A stretch of 64,000 nucleotides of DNA from Mycobacterium sp. Z3061 (GTDB lineage Bacteria > Actinomycetota > Actinomycetes > Mycobacteriales > Mycobacteriaceae), in contig NZ_CP134062.1 of NCBI RefSeq assembly GCF_031583025.1, positions 682,001-746,000 on the forward strand, in the 5' to 3' direction. Below the pieces are notes generated by a model that worked only from the letters and a program-made list of their open reading frames with translations, had not been told where the DNA came from and did no database searches. The position numbers and the translations under genes were made by a program. Position 1 is the first letter of the stretch; every line of letters starts with the position of its first letter. Of this stretch, positions 8,377 through 16,924 are shown one piece after another.

Positions 8377-10134
8377 CTAGGGTGCCGGCGGTGCGACAAC
8401 ACCCCGAACGTCGACGTCCCGCCAGATCGCGATCTCACCGACATACTGCGGCGGGCGGCCGAACAGATCGTGGAAGAACTCAATCAGCGCTCGATACTCC
8501 TGCGTCGGCCCGACGATGACATGGCGCACCTCCGCGCGCCGCAGATCGGCTTCGACCTCGGCACGGATGTCATCGCGGGCCACCAGCGAGCTGCCCTCCT
8601 GGATCTTCACCATGAGTGAGAACAGCCGCGTCGGCGGGGGGCCCGGCCTGGTCCCGCCGTCCGGCTGTGGCATGTAGGCGTAGGCCTCGGGCATGCGTAG
8701 CCCGTAGTCGGTCTCGGCCGCCCACAGCATCGGTGCCGCCCGGCCCTGAGGATCGAGAAAATACGGCGCGACGAGCACGGTTTCGTCACGTCCGATGTGG
8801 TGGCTCGCCCACGTCCGGAAATAGGCCGGGGTGTAGAACGGCATCCGCCCCAGCGGGGCGGGGAGGATCACGGCCAGGGCCACGCCCACCGCGAGCAGCC
8901 ACCGGGCCTTCGGCCCCGGCGGCAGTCGGGTCGCGCGTGCGATGACGAGCGCGACGGTCACCGCGACCGCCAGCCAGACGTACAGCGTGAAGCGCCCGGG
9001 CAGCACGTGGTTCAGCAGTGGCAGCTTGCCGAAGGGCAGCCAGGGCAGCGGCACCGGCAACGCCTGCTTGCCGATGTGCAGCCACGGCCCCAGCGACAGC
9101 ACGAGCAGCAGCCCGCCGGTACTGGTCGCGACGCGGATCCGCAGGTCGTGCCTACCGCGGACGGCCACGACGACGAGGATGACCAGCAGCGGCAGGCCGA
9201 GGTAGCCCGTCGCCTCGTGGTACAGGCCGCTGAACTCCCGAGACACCTGCGTGGCGGCGTGCGGGGCGATCAGCTGGTAGGGCGTCGGGACGACGAGATT
9301 CAGCAGGTCGGTCGAGAAGGTCTTGGGGTCCTGAACCTGCCTGGTGATGCGCTGCGGCCCGAAGAATTGGGTGAATAGGGGCCATGCGCAGAGCAGCAGG
9401 AACACCGGCGCGGCGACCGCGAGCGCGCACGCCAGCCGGGCCGGTGCTGCGCGCCACCGCCCCGGGCCGGCCACAGCCATCACGTAGATCAGCACTCCGG
9501 CCGCCACCACGCCGGTCGCAAGCATCTCCGCGGCGATCAGGAGCTGGGCGCTGGCCAGCAATCCGAGCGCGACGCCCGCCTGCCACGGCGGTCGCCGGCG
9601 GGTGACCAGCAGCTCGTCGACCACGATCAGCACCAGCGGCGGAACCCAGGCCGTCGCGAGATTGAGGTGCAGCGCCGCATGGGAGGCGACGTAAGGAGAG
9701 AAGGCGTAGACCGCGCCGCCGGCCACCGGGCCCGGGCCGTCGCCGGTCCAGCGCCGGATGGCCAGCCATGCGGTCCAACCGCTGAGCGCGACACCGAAGA
9801 CCATCAGGACGTTGAGGCCGAAGATAGGCCCGCCGACCTTGGCCGGCAGCCAGCCGAGGAGCCCGAGCAGCGTCATCGGGGTGTTCCACATCAGGTTGAC
9901 ACCGGCGGGCGCGCCGATCTGCGTCGTGAAGAACGGGTTGAGGCCGTGCGCGAGCGCGTGCGGCGCCCAGCCCAGGTACCAGATCGTCTGCTCCTGGTCG
10001 CAACAGCCGCCGGCCCAGCCCGATCTCGGGTCGCGCCAGGCGCCGATGGTCAGCACGACCGCGGCCAGCAGGTAGCAGACGAACACCGTGAGGCCACCGC
10101 GGCGCCCGGTGATCCACCGCCGTGTGCCGCTCAC
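8377..10134 (-). CDS. Polytopic membrane protein, GT-C-like (Rv0229c-region)
   Basis: A 585-aa protein with about a dozen hydrophobic segments and a C-terminal soluble region of roughly 120 residues. The first large loop after helix 1 is rich in conserved-looking residues (GWAGGCCDQEQTIWYLGW, LNPFFTTQIGAPAGVNLMWNT). This matches bacterial membrane glycosyltransferases that use lipid-linked sugars, where an acidic residue in loop 1 is catalytic; the DQEQ acidic pair is a candidate. The frame extends to 10305, but GTG 10134 lies 5 bases beyond the stop of the PP2C gene and is the natural operon start. Its partners (PP2C phosphatase, acyl-CoA synthetase, lactonase) give no substrate clue. Confidence 0.75.
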   Translation of the reverse strand: MSGTRRWITGRRGGLTVFVCYLLAAVVLTIGAWRDPRSGWAGGCCDQEQTIWYLGWAPHALAHGLNPFFTTQIGAPAGVNLMWNTPMTLLGLLGWLPAKVGGPIFGLNVLMVFGVALSGWTAWLAIRRWTGDGPGPVAGGAVYAFSPYVASHAALHLNLATAWVPPLVLIVVDELLVTRRRPPWQAGVALGLLASAQLLIAAEMLATGVVAAGVLIYVMAVAGPGRWRAAPARLACALAVAAPVFLLLCAWPLFTQFFGPQRITRQVQDPKTFSTDLLNLVVPTPYQLIAPHAATQVSREFSGLYHEATGYLGLPLLVILVVVAVRGRHDLRIRVATSTGGLLLVLSLGPWLHIGKQALPVPLPWLPFGKLPLLNHVLPGRFTLYVWLAVAVTVALVIARATRLPPGPKARWLLAVGVALAVILPAPLGRMPFYTPAYFRTWASHHIGRDETVLVAPYFLDPQGRAAPMLWAAETDYGLRMPEAYAYMPQPDGGTRPGPPPTRLFSLMVKIQEGSSLVARDDIRAEVEADLRRAEVRHVIVGPTQEYRALIEFFHDLFGRPPQYVGEIAIWRDVDVRGVVAPPAP

Positions 10135-10139
10135 CCCGA

Positions 10140-10883
10140 CTACGAGTCGGAAACGTCGACCACCAGCGCGGTCACGTTGTCCGGAGCACCCTCGCCGCGA
10201 GCCGCCGCGATCAGCGCCGCACAGACTTCGCCGGGGTCGTCGTACTTGCCGAGGATCCTGGTCAACGTCGGCTCCTTGACGATGCCGTGCAGACCGTCGG
10301 AGCACAGCAGGACCCGGTCGCCGTCGGCCAGGTCCTGTGCGCCGGAGTCGGCTTTGGCCGGCGGCTTCATTCCCATGTAGCGCGTGACGACGTTGCGTAC
10401 CCGCAGATTCCCGGCGTCCTCGGCCTGGACCTGGTTCGCGTCCACCAGGGACTGCACCAGTGTGTGGTCGCGGGTGAGCTGGGTGAGCTGTCCGTCGCGC
10501 AGCAGATAGGCGCGGCTGTCGCCCAGATGGGCGACCAGCACCCGGGCGCCGACGACGACGACGGCGACCAGAGTGCTGTTGGCTCCCGCGTACCGGGCAT
10601 CCCTCTGGGCCTTGGAATGCAGATCGTCGGAGAGTTCGGAGATCGCCCGGCCCAGGCGTTCCGGGGCATCCGCTGCCTCACGCTGATCCGACGGCAGGTG
10701 GTGGGCGACGTAGCGGGGCAGGATGTCGACCATGGTCTGAGCCGCCAGCGCCCCGTCGCGGCTGCCGCCCACCCCGTCGGCCACCATGAACAGGCGCTGC
10801 TCGGCGTCCGCGCCCCAGCGGTCCTGGTTGTCGGATCGTTCGCATCCGACATCGCTCAGTGCCGAATACCGGGTGGCATCCAT
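10140..10883 (-). CDS. PP2C-family serine/threonine protein phosphatase
   Basis: A 247-aa PPM-fold phosphatase. All core motifs are visible: RSDNQDRWG (metal-binding Asp), FMVADGVGG (metal-binding Asp-Gly), HLGDSRAYLLRDG, LLCSDGLHG and the final APDNVTALVV Asp-Asn pair. It would dephosphorylate phospho-Ser/Thr proteins, opposing Pkn-type kinases. There is no membrane segment, unlike PstP, so it is probably cytosolic. The start ATG at 10883 overlaps the TGA of the upstream acyl-CoA synthetase gene (TGATG), an arrangement that favours translational coupling; GTG 10886 is an alternative. A second phosphatase coupled to a lipid-activating enzyme and a membrane glycosyltransferase-like protein is unusual. 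Confidence 0.92.
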   Translation of the reverse strand: MDATRYSALSDVGCERSDNQDRWGADAEQRLFMVADGVGGSRDGALAAQTMVDILPRYVAHHLPSDQREAADAPERLGRAISELSDDLHSKAQRDARYAGANSTLVAVVVVGARVLVAHLGDSRAYLLRDGQLTQLTRDHTLVQSLVDANQVQAEDAGNLRVRNVVTRYMGMKPPAKADSGAQDLADGDRVLLCSDGLHGIVKEPTLTRILGKYDDPGEVCAALIAAARGEGAPDNVTALVVDVSDS

Positions 10884-12334
10884 CACGGCCCCCCATCCTG
10901 CAATCGCGCGATGACGGCGTCGCGCACCGCCGTGCGACGCGCCTTTCCGGCGTCGTCGCGCAGTGGCGCGTCGACGAACTCAACGATACGGGGCACCTTG
11001 TAGGCCGCCAGTCGGTCGGCGACGAACCTGTGCACCGCCGCGGCGTCCAGGGTCGACCCGCTCGCCGTGTGCACCAGGGCATAGGGCACCTGGCCCAGGT
11101 CAGCGTCGGGAACTCCAACGACCAAGCAGGACAACACTTCCGGGTGCGCCGACAGCGCGTTCTCGATCTCCGCGGGGTAGACGTTGCGGCCGCCGACGGT
11201 GAACATGTCGACGCGGCGGTCGGACAGGTACAAGAAGCCGTCGGCGTCGAAGTAGCCGAGATCGCCCAGCGAATCCCAGCCGTCACGCGACTTCGCGGTG
11301 GAGCCGATGTAGCGGTAGGTCGGCGCGCTGCCGGGGTTCGGGCGCATGTAGATCTCCCCGACCACGCCGGGCGGGCATTCGTGGCCGTCGTCGTCGAGCA
11401 CCTTCATCTCCCCGCTCACCACCTGCCCGACCGAGCCCGGGTGGGTCAGCCACTGGTCGCCGGAAATGAAGGTCAACGCCTGTAACTCGGTGCCGCCGTA
11501 GAGTTCCCAGACCTTCTCGGGCCCCAACAGGTCGATCCAGGCCTGCTTGACGGCCGGCGGGCACGGCGCGGCCAGGTGCCACAACCGTCGCAGCGAGGAC
11601 AGGTCGTAGGAACCGGCCCGGTAGACCGGCAGCAGGCGCTGCATGATCGTCGGCACCGTCACCAGAAAGCTGACCCGGTGGCGCTCGATGGTCGCCAGGA
11701 ATTCGTGCGGGTCGAACCGGCTCATCAACACCAGGTGCTGGCGCATGATCAACGCGATCAGGGCGGTGGTGAACCCGGTGTTGTGGGTCAGCGGCACCGG
11801 CACCAGGGTGGTGTCGCCCTCCTGCATGCCCAGCGGGTAGCCGATCGCCGGTGGCACCCGGCTGTCGCCGCCGGCCTCGATCAGCTTGGGCCTCCCGGTG
11901 CTGCCGCCCGACGCCATCGACTTCCAGCACGGCGACACCGCTTCGGGTAGCGCGGCGTCCGAGGTTTGCGGGACGAAACCGGCTGGGACGCTGGCTGTTT
12001 CAGGATGGTCCCGGCCCACCAGCAAGGCCGAGCGGCGCAACCCCAGCAGGCCTTCGAACTCGGCCTCCGGCAGGCGCGGGGACAAGGGTTGCGGCACCGC
12101 CCCCAGCTTCCAGCACGCCACCGCCGCCTGAATCCACTCCACCGAGTTGGGCAACACGATCGTCACGTAGTCGCCGAGCCCCACGCCGCGCTCGGCGTAC
12201 GCGCGGGCCAGCCGGTTGGTCGAGCGGTCGAGTTCGGCTCGGGTGATGGTCTGTCCGTCGCAGCTGACGGCCGGCTCGTCCGGGGCGAGCGCGGCCAATT
12301 GCGAAATCTGCGTTCCGATCGACGGGACCGTCAC
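10883..12334 (-). CDS. AMP-forming acyl-CoA synthetase / adenylating enzyme
   Basis: A 483-aa member of the ANL superfamily. The P-loop reads MASGGSTGRPK, the A5 motif is WELYGGTEL, the hinge Asp lies in WDSLGDLGYFDADGFLYLSDRR, and the catalytic lysine is in LRDDAGKARR near the C-terminus. It would activate a carboxylic acid to acyl-AMP and pass it to CoA; the acid is not predictable. It is shorter than the usual 500-550 aa FadD enzymes, but both domains are complete. The start GTG at 12334 overlaps the TGA of php by four bases (GTGA), so the genes are coupled. In M. tuberculosis no acyl-CoA synthetase is remembered directly after php, so this is part of an accessory extension. Confidence 0.9.
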   Translation of the reverse strand: MTVPSIGTQISQLAALAPDEPAVSCDGQTITRAELDRSTNRLARAYAERGVGLGDYVTIVLPNSVEWIQAAVACWKLGAVPQPLSPRLPEAEFEGLLGLRRSALLVGRDHPETASVPAGFVPQTSDAALPEAVSPCWKSMASGGSTGRPKLIEAGGDSRVPPAIGYPLGMQEGDTTLVPVPLTHNTGFTTALIALIMRQHLVLMSRFDPHEFLATIERHRVSFLVTVPTIMQRLLPVYRAGSYDLSSLRRLWHLAAPCPPAVKQAWIDLLGPEKVWELYGGTELQALTFISGDQWLTHPGSVGQVVSGEMKVLDDDGHECPPGVVGEIYMRPNPGSAPTYRYIGSTAKSRDGWDSLGDLGYFDADGFLYLSDRRVDMFTVGGRNVYPAEIENALSAHPEVLSCLVVGVPDADLGQVPYALVHTASGSTLDAAAVHRFVADRLAAYKVPRIVEFVDAPLRDDAGKARRTAVRDAVIARLQDGGP

Positions 12335-13311
12335 TGATAAGCGCCCTGCCGATCGAAGATCTTGCGCGGGTTCTCCACGAGCATGGTGTGGATCTGCTCA
12401 TCGGTGACGCCGCGCTGCTTGAGTGCGGGGATGACGTCGTTGTGAATGTGCAGGTAGTGCCAGTTGGGCGCCATCTGCGGGACCAGCTGCTCGGGCAGCG
12501 CATCGAAGTAGCAGTTGGCGTCGTGCGAGAGCACCATCTTGTCGGCGTGCCCGCGCTCGCACATGGTCGCCACGATCTGCACGCGTTCTTCGAACGGCAG
12601 CAGCACGTCCAGTCCGAACCGGTCCATCCCCAGGTAGGACCCGGCCGAGATCAGCTCTTCGAGGTAACCGACGTCGGTGCTGTCACCCGAGTGCCCGATG
12701 ATCACCCGGGTCAGGTCCACGCCTTCCTCTTCGAAGATGCGCTGCTGCTCGAGCCCGCGCCGCAGCCCGGCGTGGGTATGGGTGGAGATCGGCACCCCGG
12801 TGCGCTTGTGGGCCTGGGCCACGGCACGCAGCACCCGCTCGACGCCCGGGGTGATGCCGGGTTCGTCGGTGGCACATTTGAGGATGCCGGCCTTGATGCC
12901 GGTGTCGGCGATGCCCTGCTCGATGTCGCGGACGAACATGTCGGTCATGATCTCCGGGCCGTCGAGCATGCCGCCCGGTCCCTCGTAGTGGAACCGGAAC
13001 GGAATGTCGTTGTAGGTGTAAAGGCCGGTCGCCACAACGATATTCAGCTCGGTCTGGGCGGCCACCCGGGCGATGCGCGGGATGTAGCGGCCGAGTCCGA
13101 TCACGGTCAGGTCGACGATGGTGTCCACGCCGCGGGACTTCAGCTCGTTGAGTCGGGCGACGGCGTCGGCCACCCGTTTCTCCTCGTCACCCCAGGCTTC
13201 GGGGTAGTTCAGCGCGATTTCGGTCGTCATGATGAACACGTGCTCGTGCATCAGCGTGACGCCGAGATCGGCGGTATCGATGGTTCCCCGGGCGGTATTT
13301 AGTTCTGACAC
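12331..13311 (-). CDS. php: Phosphotriesterase-like lactonase
   Basis: A 326-aa amidohydrolase-superfamily enzyme orthologous to M. tuberculosis Php/PPH (Rv0230c), with the same length. The first metal ligands are His22 and His24 (MHEHVF). The bridging carboxylated lysine is expected in AGILKCATDEPG, the next His residues in STHTHAG and IGHSGDSTD, and the final Asp in LSHDANCY. Characterised homologues hydrolyse N-acyl-homoserine and other lactones well and phosphotriesters weakly. The frame opens at 13341, but GTG 13311 gives the orthologue's N-terminus (SELNTARGTIDTADLG). It heads an operon with the acyl-CoA synthetase and phosphatase, and is divergent from fadE4. Confidence 0.93.
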   Translation of the reverse strand: MSELNTARGTIDTADLGVTLMHEHVFIMTTEIALNYPEAWGDEEKRVADAVARLNELKSRGVDTIVDLTVIGLGRYIPRIARVAAQTELNIVVATGLYTYNDIPFRFHYEGPGGMLDGPEIMTDMFVRDIEQGIADTGIKAGILKCATDEPGITPGVERVLRAVAQAHKRTGVPISTHTHAGLRRGLEQQRIFEEEGVDLTRVIIGHSGDSTDVGYLEELISAGSYLGMDRFGLDVLLPFEERVQIVATMCERGHADKMVLSHDANCYFDALPEQLVPQMAPNWHYLHIHNDVIPALKQRGVTDEQIHTMLVENPRKIFDRQGAYQ

Positions 13312-13353
13312 GCCTCTGATGCTAGGGCGCTGCCGGGGCATTTTTAAGACCTA

Positions 13354-13390
13354 GCAATACCGTGGTTGTTCCGGCTGCCGCAGGTATTGC
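13354..13390. promoter_or_regulatory. Inverted repeat between php and fadE4
   Basis: GCAATACC at 13354-13361 and GGTATTGC at 13383-13390 are perfect 8-base inverted arms separated by 21 bases. They lie in the only regulatory space of the divergent php and fadE4 genes. This could be an operator, but the spacing is wide and no regulator is assigned. Confidence 0.3.
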
Positions 13391-13438
13391 AGTACGGTCT
13401 ACCCGTCCTGAATCCGAAATCGCTCTGGAGCCACCGTC

Positions 13439-15145
13439 ATGCTGCTCAACCCGAACAAATTGCAACGCAAGTACCCGGATGCCCGGTCGGGGGAGATCAT
13501 GCAGGCCACGGTGGACTTCTTCGAGAACCGGGGCAAGGCGAAGCTCAAGCACGACGCGCACGAGCGGGTCTGGTACACCGACTTTCTCAACCACATCGCG
13601 GAGAACCGGATCTTCGCCTCGCTGCTGACGCCCGCCGAGTACGGCGCCGATGACTGCCGTTGGGACACCTACCGCATCAGTGAGTTCGCCGAGATCATCG
13701 GCTTTTACGGGCTGAGCTACTGGTACCCCTTCCAGGTCACCGCGCTGGGTCTGGGGCCGATCTGGATGAGTGACAACGAGGACGCCAAGCGCAAGGCCGC
13801 CGCCCAGCTGGAACAGGGCGAGGTGTTCGCCTTCGGGCTGTCCGAGAAGGCCCACGGCGCCGACGTCTATCAGACCGACATGGTCCTGACCCCATCCGAG
13901 CACGGCTGGGTGGCCAACGGCGAGAAGTACTACATCGGCAACGCCAACGTCGCACGGATGACCTCCACCTTCGGCCGCATCGACGACGGTTCGGACAACC
14001 CGGAGTACGTCTTCTTCGCCGCGGACTCCCAGGACGACCGCTACGAATGCAAGAAGAACGTCGTCAACTCGCAGAACTACGTGGCGAACTACGCGCTGCA
14101 CGACTACCCCGTCACCGAGGCCGACCTGCTGCACCGCGGCATGGGCGCCTTCCACGCCGCCCTGAACACGGTGAACGTCTGCAAGTACAACCTGGGCTGG
14201 GGCTCGGTCGGCATGTGCACCCACGCCTTCTACGAGGCGATCACGCACGCCGCCAACCGCCACCTTTACGGCACCGTCGTCACCGACTTCAGCCACGTGC
14301 GACGGCTGCTCACCGACTCCTACGCGCGCCTGGTCGCCATGCGGCTGGTGTGCACCCGCGCATCGGACTACATGCGCAGCGCCTCCGCCGAGGACCGCCG
14401 CTACCTGCTGTACAGCCCGCTCACCAAGGCCAAGGTCACCAGCGAGGGTGAGCGGGTGATCACCGCGTTGTTCGACGTCATCGCGGCCAAGGGCGTGGAG
14501 AAGGACATGTTCTTCGAGACCGTCGCCCAGGAGATCGGCATGCTGCCCCGGCTGGAGGGCACCGTCCACATCAACATCGGGCTGCTGGCCAAGTTCATGC
14601 CCAACTTCCTGTTCGCCCCCGACGCGGCGCTGCCGCTGATCGGTCGCCGCGACGACGACGCCGACGACTCGTTCCTGTTCAACCAGGGCCCCACCGGCGG
14701 CCTGGGCAAGGTGCGGTTCCACGACTGGCGGACGCCGTTCGACAGCTACGGGCACCTGCCGAACGTCGCGCTACTGCGTCAGCAGGTCGACGTGCTGGCC
14801 GAGATGCTGGCCGGCGCCACCCCGGATGCCGCGCAGCAGAAGGACATCGACTTCGCTTTCGGTGTGGGGCAGATCTTCGCCCTGGTGCCCTACGCACAGC
14901 TGATTCTCGAGGAGGCCCCGCTGTCCGGCGTGGACGAGGCGCTGCTCGACGAGATCTTCGGGCTCCTGGTCCGCGACTTCAACACCTACGCCGTCGAACT
15001 GCACGACAAGGCCGCCACCACCGAGGAGCAGGCAAAGTTCGCGCTGCGGATGATCCGCCGCCCTGCCAACGACCCGGCGCGCTACGACACCGTGTGGAAG
15101 GAATTCGTGCTGCCCCTGAACGGGGCATACGAGATGCGGCCGTAA
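13439..15145 (+). CDS. fadE4: Acyl-CoA dehydrogenase FadE4
   Basis: A 568-aa flavoprotein orthologous to Rv0231, with the same length. It belongs to the long acyl-CoA dehydrogenase group. It has the N-terminal helical domain, a central beta-domain (VFAFGLSEKAHGADVYQTD, VANGEKYYIGNANVARM) and C-terminal helices (TKAKVTSEGERVITALFDVIAAKG). It would oxidise an acyl-CoA to the trans-2-enoyl-CoA with FAD; chain length is unknown. The central SEKAHGAD replaces the common TEPxAGSD, marking it as a divergent subfamily. ATG 13439 starts MLLNPNKLQRKYPD. It lies upstream of the TetR-R2lox operon on the same strand but is separated from it by 81 bp and its own promoter. Confidence 0.93.
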   Translation: MLLNPNKLQRKYPDARSGEIMQATVDFFENRGKAKLKHDAHERVWYTDFLNHIAENRIFASLLTPAEYGADDCRWDTYRISEFAEIIGFYGLSYWYPFQVTALGLGPIWMSDNEDAKRKAAAQLEQGEVFAFGLSEKAHGADVYQTDMVLTPSEHGWVANGEKYYIGNANVARMTSTFGRIDDGSDNPEYVFFAADSQDDRYECKKNVVNSQNYVANYALHDYPVTEADLLHRGMGAFHAALNTVNVCKYNLGWGSVGMCTHAFYEAITHAANRHLYGTVVTDFSHVRRLLTDSYARLVAMRLVCTRASDYMRSASAEDRRYLLYSPLTKAKVTSEGERVITALFDVIAAKGVEKDMFFETVAQEIGMLPRLEGTVHINIGLLAKFMPNFLFAPDAALPLIGRRDDDADDSFLFNQGPTGGLGKVRFHDWRTPFDSYGHLPNVALLRQQVDVLAEMLAGATPDAAQQKDIDFAFGVGQIFALVPYAQLILEEAPLSGVDEALLDEIFGLLVRDFNTYAVELHDKAATTEEQAKFALRMIRRPANDPARYDTVWKEFVLPLNGAYEMRP

Positions 15146-15165
15146 AGGCAGCCCGCCTGGCACCC

Positions 15166-15193
15166 TTGACTGTGAACTGCCTCACAGTAGAAT
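15166..15193 (+). promoter_or_regulatory. SigA-type promoter of the tetR-R2lox operon
   Basis: TTGACT (15166-15171) and TAGAAT (15188-15193) are separated by 16 bp. The match is close to consensus for a primary-sigma promoter, about 35-60 bp ahead of the TetR start codon at 15227. Confidence 0.7.
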
Positions 15194-15207
15194 GACCAGT
15201 GGTCATT
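15191..15207. promoter_or_regulatory. Perfect 17-bp palindromic TetR-type operator
   Basis: AATGACCAGTGGTCATT is a perfect palindrome (AATGACCA-G-TGGTCATT). It overlaps the -10 box and start-point region of the promoter just upstream of the TetR gene, a placement typical of autorepression. Length and symmetry fit a TetR dimer. The regulator is assigned by adjacency only. Confidence 0.75.
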
Positions 15208-15226
15208 TCAGGGTGAGGGGAGGCCC

Positions 15227-15910
15227 ATGCCGACGGTTACCTGGGCACGTGTCGATCCGGCCCGCCGCGCGGCGGTCATCGAGGCCGCGGAGGCCGAGTT
15301 CGGCGCCCACGGTTTCTCCAACGGCAGCCTCAACGTCATCGCCCGGCGCGCCGGCGTGGCCAAGGGCAGTCTGTTCCAGTACTTCGCGGACAAGCGCGAC
15401 CTCTATGCCTACATCGCCGATGTCGCCAGCCAGCGGGTGCGGGGCTACGTGGAAACGACCATCCGCGACATCGACCCGAGTCGGCCGTTCTTCGAGTTCC
15501 TCACCGACCTGCTCGACGCCTGGGTCGCCTACTACGCCGAACATCCCCGGGAACGGTCGCTGCATGCCGCGGCGACCCTGGAGGTCGACACCGACGCCCG
15601 CATCAGCGTGCGCAACGTCGTCCACCGTCACTACCTGGAGGTGCTCCGGCCGCTGGTGACCGAGGCGCACCGGCGGGGCGACCTGCGTGAGGATTCGGAC
15701 ACCGACGCGTTGTTGTCGCTGCTGCTGATGATCTTCCCGCATCTGGCGCTGGCCCCGTACATGCGAGGCCTCGACCCGATCCTCGGTCTCGACGAACCGA
15801 CTCCGGAGCAGCCTGCGCTCGCGGTGCGCCGGCTCGTTGCGGTGCTCTCAGACGCGTTCTGCGCGTCGCGCCCCGCCGTCAGCCCAGCCCGATCAAAGGA
15901 GATCACATGA
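15227..15910 (+). CDS. TetR-family regulator of the R2lox operon (Rv0232-like)
   Basis: A 227-aa TetR regulator. The N-terminal helix-turn-helix is in [40 protein letters not shown] (cores [15 protein letters not shown] and [11 protein letters not shown]). The C-terminal ligand domain is TetR-like and contains [18 protein letters not shown]. The ATG at 15227 follows a GGGTGAGGGGAGG ribosome-binding region. The stop overlaps the ATG of the R2lox gene (ATGA), so the two proteins should be translated together. The palindrome at 15191-15207 is the expected autoregulatory operator. The inducing ligand is unknown; a fatty-acid-like molecule is attractive because R2lox proteins copurify with a bound long-chain fatty acid. 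Confidence 0.92.
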   Translation: MPTVTWARVDPARRAAVIEAAEAEFGAHGFSNGSLNVIARRAGVAKGSLFQYFADKRDLYAYIADVASQRVRGYVETTIRDIDPSRPFFEFLTDLLDAWVAYYAEHPRERSLHAAATLEVDTDARISVRNVVHRHYLEVLRPLVTEAHRRGDLREDSDTDALLSLLLMIFPHLALAPYMRGLDPILGLDEPTPEQPALAVRRLVAVLSDAFCASRPAVSPARSKEIT

Positions 15911-16845
15911 CGCGCACCCACACCGGCTCAATGGTGGCCGGCGGTCTCAACTGGGAGAGCCTGCCGCTGAAGCTGTTCGCCGGCGGCAACGCGAAGTTCT
16001 GGAACCCCGCCGACATCGACTTCTCCAAGGACCGGCAGGACTGGGAAAAGCTGTCGGATGCCGAGCGGGACTATGCCATTCGGCTGTGCGCCCAGTTCAT
16101 CGCCGGCGAGGAAGCGGTGACCGAGGACATCCAGCCATTCATGGCCGCGATGCGCGCCGAGGGCCGGTTGGGTGACGAGATGTACCTGACGCAGTTCGCG
16201 TTCGAGGAGGCCAAGCACGTCCAGGTGTTCCGGCTCTGGCTGGACGCGGTGGGCGTCAAGGATGACCTGCACGGCTACCTCGACCCGCTGCCCACCTATC
16301 GCGACATCTTCTATGACGAACTGCCGGACTGTCTCAACGCGCTGACCGGTGACCCCTCACCGGCCGCGCAGGTGCGGGCATCGGTGACCTACAACCACAT
16401 CGTCGAGGGCATGCTGGCGCTCACCGGCTACTACGCCTGGAACAAGATCTGCGTCGAACGCAACATCCTGCCCGGCATGCGGGAGCTGGTGCGGCGGATC
16501 GGCGACGACGAGCGGCGCCACATGGCCTGGGGCACGTTCACCTGCCGTCGCCACGTCGCGGCCGACGACGCCAACTGGACCGTCTTCGAGAACCGCATGA
16601 ACGAACTCATCCCGATGGCGTTGCGACTCACCGAAGAAGGGTTCGAACTGTACGGCGAGCATCCGCCGTTCGGCCTGCAGCCGGGTGAGATGCTCCAGTA
16701 CTCCACCGACAAGGGCATGCGACGGTTCGGCACGATCAGCAGCGCCCGCGGTCGCCCGGTCGGCGAGATCGACCTGGACTATTCGCCGGTGCAGCTCGAG
16801 GACGACTTCGCCGACGAAGACGAGCGCGCGCTGGCGGCCGTCTAA
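15907..16845 (+). CDS. nrdB: R2-like ligand-binding oxidase (R2lox, Rv0233-like)
   Basis: A 312-aa ferritin-like protein, named nrdB in M. tuberculosis but not a ribonucleotide reductase subunit. Numbering matches the characterised Rv0233 protein exactly: metal ligands Glu68, Glu101, His104, Glu167, Glu202 and His205, and Val71 and Tyr162, which form the Val-Tyr ether cross-link. R2lox enzymes assemble a Mn(III)/Fe(III) centre with O2 and hold a long-chain fatty acid in the active site. The physiological reaction is still unsettled. Because every key residue is present, the protein should be active. It is coupled to the TetR gene by an ATGA overlap and followed by a strong bidirectional hairpin. 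Confidence 0.96.
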   Translation: MTRTHTGSMVAGGLNWESLPLKLFAGGNAKFWNPADIDFSKDRQDWEKLSDAERDYAIRLCAQFIAGEEAVTEDIQPFMAAMRAEGRLGDEMYLTQFAFEEAKHVQVFRLWLDAVGVKDDLHGYLDPLPTYRDIFYDELPDCLNALTGDPSPAAQVRASVTYNHIVEGMLALTGYYAWNKICVERNILPGMRELVRRIGDDERRHMAWGTFTCRRHVAADDANWTVFENRMNELIPMALRLTEEGFELYGEHPPFGLQPGEMLQYSTDKGMRRFGTISSARGRPVGEIDLDYSPVQLEDDFADEDERALAAV

Positions 16846-16856
16846 GTCAGTTGGGC

Positions 16857-16912
16857 GAGCAGACGCGAAATCGCCCAAAACAACGGCGTTTTGGGCGATT
16901 TCGCGTCTGCTC
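16857..16912. terminator. Perfect 25-bp hairpin between convergent genes
   Basis: Positions 16857-16881 and 16888-16912 are perfect inverted arms (25 bp) with a 6-base loop AACGGC. The hairpin lies between the convergent R2lox and gabD1 genes, 12 bases from each stop, so it probably ends transcripts from both sides. The stem carries GAGCAGACGCGAAATCGCCC. A related GAGCAGAC stem occurs at 46745, and this type recurs downstream of genes in mycobacteria. Confidence 0.75.
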
Positions 16913-16924
16913 GGCGGGGGAGCG

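Noticed and set aside
13322..14755. A 477-aa minus-strand frame opposite fadE4
   Set aside because: It is Val/Gly/His-rich shadow sequence without a motif. fadE4 is unambiguous.
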